From: Agromyces larvae
GTDB taxonomy: Bacteria > Actinomycetota > Actinomycetes > Actinomycetales > Microbacteriaceae
DNA: 64,000 bases
Direction of reading: 5' to 3'
Assembly (NCBI RefSeq): GCF_022811705.1
Contig: NZ_CP094528.1
Span: 3,286,001-3,350,000 of the forward strand
Positions 1 through 8,507 of this stretch are shown here, one piece after another. The notes under the pieces are model-generated. The model worked only from the letters and a program-made list of their open reading frames with translations. It made no database searches and was not told the origin of the DNA. Both the position numbers and the translations under genes were made by a program. The stretch's first letter is position 1, and each line of letters begins with the position of its first letter.

Positions 1-180
1 TCGCTGCTGCGCCTCGCGATGGGCTCCGCGATGCGCGGACTCGACGAACTCTCCACCGCCGGCTCGCTGCAAACGAAGCTCGACCAGATGCAGCACCGCG
101 CCGAGCTCTACGACCTCGTCGACTACCCCGGCTACAACCACTTCGACACCGACATCTACAACTTCACGATCGCACGCTGA
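1..180 (+). CDS. C-terminal fragment of an unidentified protein
   Basis: An open frame enters from the left edge in frame 1 and stops with TGA at 178-180, giving the last 59 residues. The tail is rich in Asp and Tyr near the end and ends in Ile-Ala-Arg. No signal, membrane segment or motif I recognise is visible. The next gene starts 5 bp after the stop on the same strand, so it may be the first visible member of an operon with the two-component genes that follow. Function is unknown; the codon use is like its neighbours. Confidence 0.6.
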   Translation, partial: SLLRLAMGSAMRGLDELSTAGSLQTKLDQMQHRAELYDLVDYPGYNHFDTDIYNFTIAR

Positions 181-185
181 GCCGC

Positions 186-1502
186 GTGGTGATGGGCGCG
201 ACACCTCTTCGCTCGACCTGGCCCGGCAGGGCGGAGGTGGTGACGGCGTGCGCCACGGCCGCGTTCGTGCTGTTCGGTGCGCTCGCGCTGCCGCTGCTCG
301 CCGCGGCCGAGGCCGGGAGCGACGACCCGTCCACGGTGACGCCCGCTCAGCCCGGGTGGTGGGCGGTCGTCGTGCTCGGGCTCGCACAGGCCGGCGCGAT
401 GCTGTGGGTGCGACGGTTCCCGCGTGCGGTGCTGCTCCTCGTGGCGCTCGTGCCGGTGATCCACGCGCTCGTGGTTCCCGGTGCCACGTTCAGCCTGACC
501 ACCGCCGCCGTCGTCGTCGCCGTCGCCTGGGCGGTCATGCTGCTGCCGCTGGGTCGGTCGGCGGTCGTCGTGCCGGTAGCCGGCCTGCTCGTCGCCGTGG
601 CGCAGTGGGGCAATGAGGTGCGCAGCGGCGCCGTACCCGATCCCGCGTCGATGATCGCGACGAGCGGCGCATTGCTGCAGGGCCTCGTCGCGGTGGCGAT
701 CGGCGTGGTCATCGGGCTGTTCCTCCGGGCGCAGCGGGCTGCGCGGATCGCCCGGGAGCACGAGGTGCAGGCGCTCGCCCGGGAACGCGACGCGCTCGCG
801 CGCGAACGCGAGGCACTCGTCGAGGCGGCCGTCTCGCGTGAACGGGTCGCCATGTCGCGTGAGCTGCACGACATCGCCGCCCACCACATGTCGGGCATCG
901 CGCTGTCGGCCGCGGCGATCTCGCGCCAGGTCGACGTCGACCCCGAAGCGGCCAAGCTCGCCGCGCAGCAGGTGCGCGCCCAGAGCACCCGAGCGCTCGA
1001 CGACCTGCGGCGGGTCATCGGGCTGCTTCGCGACGAGCCCGGAGGCACCCGATCGGTCGAGACCCTGGCCGCGGTGCGCGAGCTCGTCGAGCTTCGTCGC
1101 ACCACGGGCATCGAGGTGGAGTTCGTGCTGCACACGGCAGAGCACGATGCCGTCACCGAGCACGATCTCGGCGCCGGCGTCGGCCCCCTCGCCCAGCTCG
1201 TGGCGTATCGCATGGTGCAGGAGTCGCTGGCCAACGCGGCCGTGCACGCGCCGGGTGCACATTGCGTGGTCGAGATCGATGATCGCCGACCCGATCGCCT
1301 CATGGTGCTCGTGGAGAACGATGGTTCCCACGCGCCAGATCCGGGGCCGGGCGGCGGATTCGGCCTCGTCGGCATGCGCGAGCGCGCCGACCTCGTCGAC
1401 GCCGAACTGCACTACGGCGCCACGCCGGGCGGTGGCTGGCAGGTGCGCCTCACCCTGCGTCGGGAAGCGATACTCGAAGACGTGACCGAGGGGCCCGCAT
1501 GA
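186..1502 (+). CDS. Sensor histidine kinase, NarL/DesK type
   Basis: Membrane sensor kinase of 438 residues. The N-terminal half has about five or six hydrophobic segments (residues 20-180), followed by an Arg/Glu-rich coiled coil. The HisKA_3 dimerisation box contains RELHD, with the probable phosphorylated histidine at residue 228. A C-terminal HATPase_c domain has a QESLANA N-box and a GGGFGLVGM G-box. This is the usual order for DesK/LiaS-like kinases. Starts at 186 (GTG), 189 (GTG) and 192 (ATG) are all possible. The gene overlaps the next by 4 bp (ATGA), so kinase and regulator are translationally coupled. The linked CPBP and ABC/FtsX genes suggest it senses envelope or peptide-antibiotic stress; this is inference. 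Confidence 0.92.
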   Translation: MVMGATPLRSTWPGRAEVVTACATAAFVLFGALALPLLAAAEAGSDDPSTVTPAQPGWWAVVVLGLAQAGAMLWVRRFPRAVLLLVALVPVIHALVVPGATFSLTTAAVVVAVAWAVMLLPLGRSAVVVPVAGLLVAVAQWGNEVRSGAVPDPASMIATSGALLQGLVAVAIGVVIGLFLRAQRAARIAREHEVQALARERDALAREREALVEAAVSRERVAMSRELHDIAAHHMSGIALSAAAISRQVDVDPEAAKLAAQQVRAQSTRALDDLRRVIGLLRDEPGGTRSVETLAAVRELVELRRTTGIEVEFVLHTAEHDAVTEHDLGAGVGPLAQLVAYRMVQESLANAAVHAPGAHCVVEIDDRRPDRLMVLVENDGSHAPDPGPGGGFGLVGMRERADLVDAELHYGATPGGGWQVRLTLRREAILEDVTEGPA

Positions 1503-2170
1503 TCCGTGTACTCGTCGCCGATGACCAGCCCCTCGTGCGCGCCGGGCTGACCGCGCTGGTGAACCTGGAGCCCGATCTCGAAGTGGTCGGCGAGGCGGGC
1601 GACGGGGTGGCCGCGCTCGCGATGGCCCGCGAACTGCGTCCCGATGTCGTGTGCCTCGACATCCGCATGCCGGGTCTCGACGGCATCGCCGTCGCCCGGG
1701 AGCTCTGCGGACCCGACGTCGAGGCGCCCATCCCGGTGCTCGTGCTCACCACGTTCGACCTCGACGACTACGTGTTCAGCGCCCTCGAGGCCGGCGTCTC
1801 GGGGTTCCTGCTGAAGGACGCCGAACCCGAGACGATCACTGCGGCCATTCGTCACGTCGCTGCGGGCAACGGCACCATCGACCAGTCGCTGACTCGACGC
1901 ATCCTCGGCGAATTCGTGCGCCGCAGAAGCCTGCAGCCGGTGAGCGCCTCGCATCGAAGCGAGGTGCTCACCGGCCGGGAACAGGAGATCCTGCAATTGC
2001 TCGCCCAGGGCATGTCGAACGACGAGATCGCCCGCGCCCTGGTCATCGAGGTGTCGACGGTGAAGTCGCACCTGGCCCGCATGCTGCCGAAGATCGGGGT
2101 GCGATCACGCCTGCAGGCGGTCGTGTGGGCGTACCAGAACCGATTCGTCGACCTGCCCGACGCGCGGTAG
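1499..2170 (+). CDS. Response regulator, NarL/LuxR family
   Basis: Cytoplasmic DNA-binding response regulator of 223 residues. The receiver domain (1-120) has the acidic pair ADD near residues 7-9, the phospho-acceptor Asp54 in CLDIRMPG, and a conserved Lys in LLKDAEP. The LuxR-type helix-turn-helix (about 155-215) begins LTGREQEILQLLAQG. The start ATG overlaps the kinase stop by 4 bp. Its last 66 bp overlap the 3' end of the convergent CPBP gene on the other strand, which is unusually long. Likely target is the divergent CPBP / ABC-FtsX region at 3053-3291, by proximity only. Confidence 0.93.
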   Translation: MIRVLVADDQPLVRAGLTALVNLEPDLEVVGEAGDGVAALAMARELRPDVVCLDIRMPGLDGIAVARELCGPDVEAPIPVLVLTTFDLDDYVFSALEAGVSGFLLKDAEPETITAAIRHVAAGNGTIDQSLTRRILGEFVRRRSLQPVSASHRSEVLTGREQEILQLLAQGMSNDEIARALVIEVSTVKSHLARMLPKIGVRSRLQAVVWAYQNRFVDLPDAR

Positions 2171-3052
2171 CTGGGGCTCGGGGCGGTAGCCGAGTCGACC
2201 GCGGGTGAGCGCGATGATGAGGACCGCGGCGAGGCTGCCGCCGACGGCGAGCGCCCACGAGGTCATGCTCTCGGAGAGGGTCGGGAACATGTCGCTCCAG
2301 ACCGCGGAGACGAACGTGTTGACGCTCACATGCGCGAGCATCGAGAGCGGCAGGCTCTGTCCGGTGCTGTTGAAGATCCACGACATCACGAAGTTGAAGG
2401 CGATGCAGAACACGATGAACGTGGCCGGACGAGTCCAGTCGGCATTCGGCCATCCGCCCCATTCGGTGAAGAAGAGCGGCAGGTGCCACAGTGCCCACAG
2501 CGGCCCGAGCACCCACGACGCGCCCATCGGCCCGAACCGGCGCTGCAGTCGAGGCAGCGCGAAGTCGCGCCATCCCGGCTCTTCGGCGAGACCCGTGGTG
2601 AGCATCTGGATCAACAGCAACGGAACGTAGACCGCGACCGCGGTCACCGACGGGGCGAGGATCTGACCGCCCGAGAACGCGAAGCCGGTCAGGATGATCG
2701 CCGCGGGGACGCCGAGCAGCGTGATCGCGTACCAGTGCCAGGCCACTCGCCACTTCCAGAGACGTGCGATCCACGCGCGCAGCCCGGCCGACCCGTCCGC
2801 GACGGCGGTCACGATGAGTGCCGACGTGATCGGTCCGAGGTAGGCGCCGGGCAGCATGCCGAGGATGCCCGGGAACGTGAAGTCCCAGACGCCCAGCCCC
2901 TGGTTCGACAGGATGTACGGGGTCCAGGCGATCCAGCTGAGCGCGTTCGTGAGCACGAAGAAGCTGAGCAGCGGATGCCGGCTGATGAGGCCCCGGATTC
3001 CCCTTCGCACCGGTTCTGTCGCGCCGGTTCGCACGTGGTCGATCGCAGTCAT
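2105..3052 (-). CDS. CPBP-family intramembrane metalloprotease
   Basis: Integral membrane protein of 315 residues from the ATG at 3052, preceded by a strong GAGGAGAGG ribosome site. The frame is open further upstream but lacks such a site there. CPBP (Rce1-like/Abi) signatures are present: EEPGWRDF provides the EExxxR motif and WALWHLPLF the FxxxH-type motif. About seven or eight hydrophobic helices span the chain. Family members cleave prenylated or peptide substrates or confer self-immunity to bacteriocins; the substrate here is unknown. It is transcribed away from the ABC/FtsX operon and shares the 3053-3291 control region with it. The C-terminus overlaps the response regulator end by 66 bp. 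Confidence 0.88.
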   Translation of the reverse strand: MTAIDHVRTGATEPVRRGIRGLISRHPLLSFFVLTNALSWIAWTPYILSNQGLGVWDFTFPGILGMLPGAYLGPITSALIVTAVADGSAGLRAWIARLWKWRVAWHWYAITLLGVPAAIILTGFAFSGGQILAPSVTAVAVYVPLLLIQMLTTGLAEEPGWRDFALPRLQRRFGPMGASWVLGPLWALWHLPLFFTEWGGWPNADWTRPATFIVFCIAFNFVMSWIFNSTGQSLPLSMLAHVSVNTFVSAVWSDMFPTLSESMTSWALAVGGSLAAVLIIALTRGRLGYRPEPQLPRVGQVDESVLVRPHDRLQA

Positions 3053-3291
3053 GAGCTCGTTCCTCTCCTCGGTTGCCGGTGGCGCGAGTCGGCCACGTTC
3101 CGACGCTAGAAACGGGCGGCGCGCGCTTCGAGCGCAGAGGGATCGAACTCCGCGAATGGCGTCGAAGGGAGCAGTTCTGCGTCGAAAGACGCAAGGTTGA
3201 AAGCTCACCCGAAGGCGCGTAGAGCGGGTCGAGCGGTGTGCCTACCGTCGAGTGAGGAAGGATTCCCCTCCCCTCACAGAAAGGTCGGCTC
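3053..3291. promoter_or_regulatory. Divergent promoter region, CPBP gene and ABC-FtsX operon
   Basis: A leftward -10-like TAGCGT lies at 3103-3108 on the minus strand, giving a leader of about 45 nt with the GAGGAGAGG site. A rightward TACCGT lies at 3243-3248. Between them is a perfect inverted repeat TGCGTC-GAAA-GACGCA at 3178-3193. It could be an operator for the adjacent NarL-type regulator, or an RNA hairpin with a GNRA loop. The -35 boxes are not convincing. No gene is visible in this 239-bp gap. Confidence 0.5.
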
Positions 3292-4050
3292 ATGATCTCG
3301 ACCACGAATGCCAGCCCGCCGCGGGTCGATTCCGCCGTGCGCCTGGTGCACCTCACCAAGACGTACCCGAACGGACCGGAGCCGGTCGCCGCGCTGCAGG
3401 GCGTCTCGCTCGCCGTTCGACCGGGTGCGTTCACCGCGATCATGGGCCCCTCAGGCTCCGGCAAGTCGACGTTCCTCAACCTCGCCGCAGGGCTCGACAC
3501 CCCGACGAGCGGCCGGGTGATCATCGGGGACACCGACCTCACCGAGCTCTCGCCGGATGCCGTCACCCGGTTCCGTCGGCGCAGCATCGGGTTCGTCTTC
3601 CAGTCGTACAACCTCATCGGGCACCTGACCGTCGGCGAGAACATCCAGCTGCCGATGCTGCTCGACGGGCGACGCCCCGACGACCAGTGGCAGCAGGCCC
3701 TCATCGACAGCGTCGGGCTCACGGGCAAGACCGACCGGTTGCCGAGCGAGCTGTCGGGTGGCCAGGCTCAGCGCGTCGCCATCGCCCGCGCCCTCATCAC
3801 GCGACCGACCGTCGTCTTCGCCGACGAGCCGACCGGCGCCCTCGACCGCCGCACGGGCGATCAGGTCCTCGACGTGCTGCGCGGCACCGCCAAGCGGTTC
3901 GCGCAGACGCTCGTGCTCGTCACCCACGATCCGCACGTCGCGGCCACCGCGGATGAGGTGCTCTTCCTCGCGGACGGACGACTGGCCGGCGAGCTCGTCG
4001 CGCCGACCAGCGGCCAGATCGCCGCCCGCCTCGTCGAGTTGGGAAGGTGA
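3292..4050 (+). CDS. ABC transporter ATP-binding protein, LolD/MacB type
   Basis: Cytoplasmic ATPase subunit of 252 residues. Walker A is GPSGSGKST, the signature is LSGGQAQRVAIARAL, Walker B is VVFADEPTGALD, and the H-loop is VTHDPH. These are typical of the LolD/MacB/BceA group that pairs with FtsX-like permeases. The start is the ATG at 3292 behind AGAAAGG. The FtsX permease begins 5 bp after its stop, so the two form one transcription unit. It probably drives export or extraction of an envelope-active compound under control of the nearby two-component system. Confidence 0.94.
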   Translation: MISTTNASPPRVDSAVRLVHLTKTYPNGPEPVAALQGVSLAVRPGAFTAIMGPSGSGKSTFLNLAAGLDTPTSGRVIIGDTDLTELSPDAVTRFRRRSIGFVFQSYNLIGHLTVGENIQLPMLLDGRRPDDQWQQALIDSVGLTGKTDRLPSELSGGQAQRVAIARALITRPTVVFADEPTGALDRRTGDQVLDVLRGTAKRFAQTLVLVTHDPHVAATADEVLFLADGRLAGELVAPTSGQIAARLVELGR

Positions 4051-4054
4051 CGCC

Positions 4055-5905
4055 ATGTGGTCCTTCGCTCGTTCAGCCGTTCGCGCGTACCGCTCCGGGT
4101 TCGTCGGCAGCTTCCTCATCGTCGTCTCGGCCGCGGCGCTGCTCGCGGCGAACGGGGTGCTCATGGAGACCGGCCTTCGGGGCGACGCGCCGATGCTGAC
4201 CACGGTCGCTGCGTCGTTCGCGGGCACCGCGATCCTCGTGGTCGTGCTCGTCGTCGCCTCGACCTTCGCCGCGGCGCTGCGCCAGCGACACGCGCAGTTC
4301 GCCCTGCTGCGCGCCGTCGGAGCCACCACCGCACAGGTGCGCTCGATGGTGACGGCGGAGGTCGTCATCGTGTTCGCGCTCGCGGCGCCGCTGGGAGCCG
4401 TCCCCGGGCTGTTCGCAGCCGAACTGCTCACGCCCGTGCTCGTCTCCGGCGGCATCGTGCCCGCAGGGCTCGCACTCACGATCACGCCGCTGCCCGTGAT
4501 CGGCGCGCTGATCCTGCTGCTCCCGACCGCGCTGCTCGCCTCGCGGCTCGCCGCCCGCAAGGTCACGAAGGTCAGCCCGACCGCCGCCGTGCAGGGTGCC
4601 GCTGCGGAGTCGGCGCACCTCTCGGGCGCCCGGCGGGCCACCGCCGTCGCACTCCTGGTCTCGGGCATCCTCGTCGCGGGCACGCCGTTCATCGTGCCGG
4701 GCACGATGGGCAGCGCAGCTGGGGCGACCTCGGCCTTCCTGCTCATCAGCGCCGCTGCGCTGGCCGGGCCGGCGATCGTCGGCGCGGTCGCGAGTCGGGC
4801 CGCGCACGCAACGCGCTCGTCGAGCAACGCGGCCGTCAGGCTCGCTCTCGTGAACAGCCGAGGATTCTCACGACGTCTCACGGCGGCGATCATCCCGCTC
4901 GCCCTCTTCCTCGCGCTCGGCACGGTGCAGACCGGCGTCAACGCGGGCGTGGTCGAAGCGGCCGGCGTGCAGTTGCGTGCCGGATTGGGGTCGGATGTCA
5001 TCATCACCTCGCCCGACGGCGTGACGGCCGAGCAGACGGCGGCCGTCGCATCCACTCCGGGGATCGCCGCGGTCGTGCGCAGCTCGACGGTGGCCGCGGA
5101 GGTCAAGACCGACGGCGACGAGGATCCCGGCGGCAGTGTGTGGGAGCAGACCGGCGTGCACGCCGTGAGCGGCAGCACCGCGGGGCTGATCGACGCGGAG
5201 GTGACCGCCGGCTCGCTCGACGCGCTCACCCGTGCGGCCACGATCGCTGTGAGCAGCGAGAGTCTCTTCGGCACGGGCAAGGGCGTCGGCGACACGGTCG
5301 ACCTGCGGTTCGACCGATCGACGGAGCTGTCCGCGACGATCGTCGCGGTGTACGACCGGGGCCTCGGCTTCGGCGAGTACCTCATCGACGAGTCGTCGCT
5401 GCCCGAGCAGAGCCGGCCGGCGGTCGCCGACCTGCTGCTCGCGCAGGGGTCGGCGGATCTGAGCTCCCTGGGATTGCAGACGGCATCCGTCGACGAGTAC
5501 GTCGACGGGATGGTGGCGGGTGCGGCATCGCAGCAGCAGCTGTCGGCGATTCTGCTCTTCGTGCTCGTCTTCTTCGTCGCCATCGCCGCCGCGAACACGC
5601 TCGTCATGCTCACGGGCGCACGCAGGGCGGAGTTCGCGCTCCTGCGACGCATCGGGGCCACCCGTCGCCAGCTGACCCGGATGATCGCGATCGAGTCGGG
5701 GTTCGTCATGGTCACTGCCGTGGTGATCGGCACGCTGTCGGTCGTGCCCGCGCTCGTGGGCGTCGCGTACGGCATGCTCGGCGGCTTCTCGCCGACGTTC
5801 GACTGGCCGGTCTACGGGGTGCTGGCTGCCGCGGTCGTGCTGATCGCCGGGGTTGCGATGGTGGGCTCTGCGCGAACGGGGAGTCGACGTGCGGCCGGGG
5901 TTTAG
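4055..5905 (+). CDS. ABC transporter permease with two FtsX domains
   Basis: Membrane permease of 616 residues from the ATG at 4055, with GGAAGG just upstream. There is an N-terminal helix, a first FtsX-like block (about residues 50-190) carrying ALLRAVGATTAQVRSMV, two or three further helices, an extracytoplasmic domain (about 300-490), and a second FtsX block (about 500-610) carrying ALLRRIGATRRQLTRMI. The duplicated FtsX layout is the common actinobacterial BceB-like form in which one polypeptide replaces a dimer. It is coupled to the ATPase just upstream. Its TAG stop forms the first bases of a -10 hexamer for the next gene. Confidence 0.92.
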   Translation: MWSFARSAVRAYRSGFVGSFLIVVSAAALLAANGVLMETGLRGDAPMLTTVAASFAGTAILVVVLVVASTFAAALRQRHAQFALLRAVGATTAQVRSMVTAEVVIVFALAAPLGAVPGLFAAELLTPVLVSGGIVPAGLALTITPLPVIGALILLLPTALLASRLAARKVTKVSPTAAVQGAAAESAHLSGARRATAVALLVSGILVAGTPFIVPGTMGSAAGATSAFLLISAAALAGPAIVGAVASRAAHATRSSSNAAVRLALVNSRGFSRRLTAAIIPLALFLALGTVQTGVNAGVVEAAGVQLRAGLGSDVIITSPDGVTAEQTAAVASTPGIAAVVRSSTVAAEVKTDGDEDPGGSVWEQTGVHAVSGSTAGLIDAEVTAGSLDALTRAATIAVSSESLFGTGKGVGDTVDLRFDRSTELSATIVAVYDRGLGFGEYLIDESSLPEQSRPAVADLLLAQGSADLSSLGLQTASVDEYVDGMVAGAASQQQLSAILLFVLVFFVAIAAANTLVMLTGARRAEFALLRRIGATRRQLTRMIAIESGFVMVTAVVIGTLSVVPALVGVAYGMLGGFSPTFDWPVYGVLAAAVVLIAGVAMVGSARTGSRRAAGV

Positions 5906-5908
5906 GCT
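5903..5908 (+). promoter_or_regulatory. -10 hexamer TAGGCT for prpC, overlapping a stop codon
   Basis: TAGGCT reads from the permease stop codon (TAG, 5903-5905). A start near 5915 would leave a leader of about 42 nt containing a short GC-rich hairpin and GAGGAG before the prpC ATG. The hexamer matches the -10 boxes seen elsewhere in this window. Confidence 0.5.
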
Positions 5909-5956
5909 GGAAACCCGGCGCGAAGCGGCGCCCCGCCGATCCCACGAGGAGCATGC

Positions 5957-7087
5957 ATGGCCGACCAGGAGATCTACAAGGGACTGGCCGGGGTTCCGGT
6001 CGACTACACCGCCGTCTCGAAGGTCAACCCCGAGACGAACTCGCTGCTGTACCGCGGCTACCCCGTGCAGGACCTCGCGGCATCCGTCACCTTCGAAGAG
6101 GTCGCGTACCTGCTCTGGCACGGCGAGCTGCCGACCGACCGGGAGCTCGCCGCGTTCGAGCAGTTCGAGCGCGCCAACCGGCATCTCGACCCGGTGCTCA
6201 AGCGCATCATCGACGAACTGCCGACGACCGCGCACCCGATGGACGTCGTGCGCAGCGCGGTCAGCGTGATGGGCGCCCGCGACGACGAGACCGCGGACGA
6301 CTCGCCCGACGCCGAGCTGCGCAAGGCGAAGCGGCTGTTCGCCGCCATCCCGGCGGTGGTCGCGTACGACCAGCGCCGCCGCCGAGGGCTCGACCTCGTC
6401 GAGCCGCGCGACGACCTCGGCTACTCGGCGAACTTCCTGTTCATGACGTTCGACGAGGTGCCCGAGCTGCCGGTGGTCGACGCGTTCGACGTGTCGATGA
6501 TCCTGTACGCCGAGCACTCGTTCAACGCGTCGACGTTCACCGCGCGGGTCATCACGTCGACGCTCAGCGACCTGCACTCGGCGGTCGTCGGCGCGATCGC
6601 CGCGCTCAAGGGTCCGCTGCACGGCGGCGCGAACGAGGCGGTCATGCACACGTTCGACGAGATCGGCGAGGCGTCGAACGTCACCGCCTGGCTCGACGAG
6701 GCGCTCGCGCAGAAGCGCAAGATCATGGGTTTCGGCCACCGCGTGTACAAGCACGGCGACTCGCGCGTGCCGACCATGAAGACGGCGCTCGACAGTCTGG
6801 TCGGCTACTACGGGCGTCCTGACATCCTCGACCTGTACAACGCGCTCGCCGACGAGTTCACGGCGCGCAAGGGCATCCACCCGAACCTCGACTACCCGTC
6901 GGGCCCCGCGTACCACCTGATCGGGTTCGACACCGAGCTGTTCACGCCCCTGTTCGTCGCGTCGCGCGTCGTCGGGTGGACCGCGCACATCATGGAGCAG
7001 CGCGCGGCGAACGCGCTGATCCGCCCGCTGTCGGTCTACAACGGCGTCGACCAGCGCGACGTGCCGGCCCGCGAGCCCGTCGAGTAG
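5957..7087 (+). CDS. prpC: 2-Methylcitrate synthase / citrate synthase
   Basis: Enzyme of 376 residues that condenses propionyl-CoA (or acetyl-CoA) with oxaloacetate. The catalytic triad is visible: His222 in LHGGANE, His261 in FGHRVYK, and Asp312 in NLDYPSG. The start, KGLAGVPVDYTAVSKVNPETNSL split by conserved turns, resembles actinobacterial PrpC rather than the longer GltA. The ATG follows GAGGAGC. The usual prpB and prpD neighbours are absent from this window, so the gene is either an orphan or a second citrate synthase. Substrate preference cannot be read from sequence alone. Confidence 0.88.
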   Translation: MADQEIYKGLAGVPVDYTAVSKVNPETNSLLYRGYPVQDLAASVTFEEVAYLLWHGELPTDRELAAFEQFERANRHLDPVLKRIIDELPTTAHPMDVVRSAVSVMGARDDETADDSPDAELRKAKRLFAAIPAVVAYDQRRRRGLDLVEPRDDLGYSANFLFMTFDEVPELPVVDAFDVSMILYAEHSFNASTFTARVITSTLSDLHSAVVGAIAALKGPLHGGANEAVMHTFDEIGEASNVTAWLDEALAQKRKIMGFGHRVYKHGDSRVPTMKTALDSLVGYYGRPDILDLYNALADEFTARKGIHPNLDYPSGPAYHLIGFDTELFTPLFVASRVVGWTAHIMEQRAANALIRPLSVYNGVDQRDVPAREPVE

Positions 7088-7199
7088 CGCGCGGTTCGGC
7101 GCTTCCGTACAAGGAGGGCGCGAGACATCCGCCGGTGGGCTTGTCACCCTGCGACAACGGGACGCTCCGAACATCGGATGCCTCGTACCCTCGTGAACT

Positions 7200-7766
7200 A
7201 TGCACATGCTCTTCCGCACCCTGCTCCACGTGCTGTTCCTCTCGCGCCGCAAACCCGACCTCGGTCATTGGGATGTCGCGGAGACCCGGTTCATCGTGCT
7301 GCCGACCGATCTCGACATCAACCGGCACATGAACAACGGCGTGTACTTCTCGATCATGGATGTCGCGCGGTTCGACATGCTGGTGCGCAACGGCATCTGG
7401 AAGACCATGCTGCGCAAGGGCTGGTACCCGGTCGTCGCGAGCGAGACGATCACGTTCCGCAAGTCGCTGAACCCGTGGCAGCGGTTCACGATCCAGTCGA
7501 GGGTGATCGGCTTCGACGAGAAGTCGGTGTACGTCGAGCAGCGGTTCGTGCGGCCGGGCCCGGACGGCGAACCCGAGATCTACGCGCAGGGGTTCATCCG
7601 CGGTCGGTTCCTGCGTCGGTCGGGCGGCACCGTGCCGGTGCCCGAGCTCATCGAGGCGTTCGGCACCGACCCGTCGGGTCAGGAGCTGCCCGAGTGGATC
7701 CACCGCTGGGGTGAGGATGTCGCGCTGCCGGCCACGCGGGCGGCGGCGCCGTCGGTCTGGAACTGA
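7200..7766 (+). CDS. Hotdog-fold acyl-CoA thioesterase
   Basis: Protein of 188 residues with a 4HBT-like hotdog core. TDLDINRHMNNGVYF carries the Asp and the helix start typical of YbgC/4-hydroxybenzoyl-CoA thioesterases (the thioesterase-like superfamily). It probably hydrolyses an acyl-CoA. A TACCCT hexamer at 7186-7191 lies 8 nt before the ATG with no ribosome site, suggesting a leaderless message. The last codons (APSVWN and stop) lie in a 29-bp tandem duplication that continues past the gene end. It is convergent with the TetR gene at 7824. Confidence 0.8.
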   Translation: MHMLFRTLLHVLFLSRRKPDLGHWDVAETRFIVLPTDLDINRHMNNGVYFSIMDVARFDMLVRNGIWKTMLRKGWYPVVASETITFRKSLNPWQRFTIQSRVIGFDEKSVYVEQRFVRPGPDGEPEIYAQGFIRGRFLRRSGGTVPVPELIEAFGTDPSGQELPEWIHRWGEDVALPATRAAAPSVWN

Positions 7767-7811
7767 CCACGGGCGCGCCGTCGGTCTGGAACCGACCACG
7801 GGCGCGCCGGC
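7746..7811. repeat. 29-bp tandem duplication across a stop codon
   Basis: Two consecutive 29-bp units (7746-7774 and 7775-7803) differ by one base, and the beginning of a third follows. The first copy encodes the end of the thioesterase and its TGA; the second is non-coding. It is probably a recent slippage event. Confidence 0.85.
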
Positions 7812-7823
7812 GGGTCGAGCCCG

Positions 7824-8423
7824 TCACTCCTCGCGCGCGAGCCCCTCGAGCACGATGTCGAGCTTGGCGCCGAACGCGCACGCCAGCAGCTCGTCGACGT
7901 TCGCGTCGTCGTGCACGCGACGGATGAGCCCGGATGCGATGAGCGTGTTGATGAGCATGCCCTGCGCCATGAATCGCATCGCTTCGTCGGGGTCGAGGAC
8001 GACGCGGAGGCGATCGTAGATCCGCATGAATCCGCGGCGTGCGACCGGGCCGATGCCGGTGTCGTGGCCGAGGATGAAGCCCTGCATGAGTGCGAGCAGG
8101 ATGCCGCGATCGGTTTCGACGAGCGAGACGTACGCCTCGCCGAGACGGGCCTGGATCTCACGGCCGTCGTCTGCGGCGAGCGCCTCGTCGAACGCGCCGA
8201 TGATGCGGTCGCAGGTGCGCTCGAGCACCTCGACGAAGAGCTGCTCCTTGGTGCCGAACATGCGCACGACGTAGGGCTGGCTGATGCCGGCGGCGCGCGC
8301 GACCCGGTCGGTCGTGGCGCCTGAGTAGCCGAGTTCGCCGAACACGCGGGTGGCGGCCTCGAGGATCAGTTCGCGCCGCTCCGTTGCGGGGATGCGATCG
8401 GTTCTGGTGCTCACGCTTGACAT
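7824..8423 (-). CDS. TetR-family repressor of the adjacent MFS gene
   Basis: Regulator of 199 residues. The TetR_N helix-turn-helix spans about residues 15-60, with ATTDRVARAAGISQPYVVRMFGT as two short blocks; the C-terminal domain is all-helical and ligand-binding. It is divergent from the MFS exporter 84 bp away, the standard arrangement for drug-responsive local repressors. One of two operator-like palindromes abuts its ATG, so its own transcript is either leaderless or shut off by steric block. The ligand is unknown but is probably a substrate of the exporter. Confidence 0.9.
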   Translation of the reverse strand: MSSVSTRTDRIPATERRELILEAATRVFGELGYSGATTDRVARAAGISQPYVVRMFGTKEQLFVEVLERTCDRIIGAFDEALAADDGREIQARLGEAYVSLVETDRGILLALMQGFILGHDTGIGPVARRGFMRIYDRLRVVLDPDEAMRFMAQGMLINTLIASGLIRRVHDDANVDELLACAFGAKLDIVLEGLAREE

Positions 8424-8473
8424 GTTATCAGTCGATTACTACATTCGGCTCTGGTAAGTAATCAGTCGATTAC
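8424..8473. promoter_or_regulatory. Paired TetR operators
   Basis: The perfect inverted repeat GTAATC-AGTC-GATTAC lies at 8458-8473. A close copy, GTTATC-AGTC-GATTAC, lies at 8424-8439, 34 bp away. They share the 13-base core ATCAGTCGATTAC. They occupy the gap between the TetR and MFS starts, one next to each gene. This is the expected footprint of the TetR regulator on both promoters. Confidence 0.75.
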
Positions 8474-8507
8474 CACAAGCTCATTCGCCCGATCCGGAGG
8501 AACCGAT

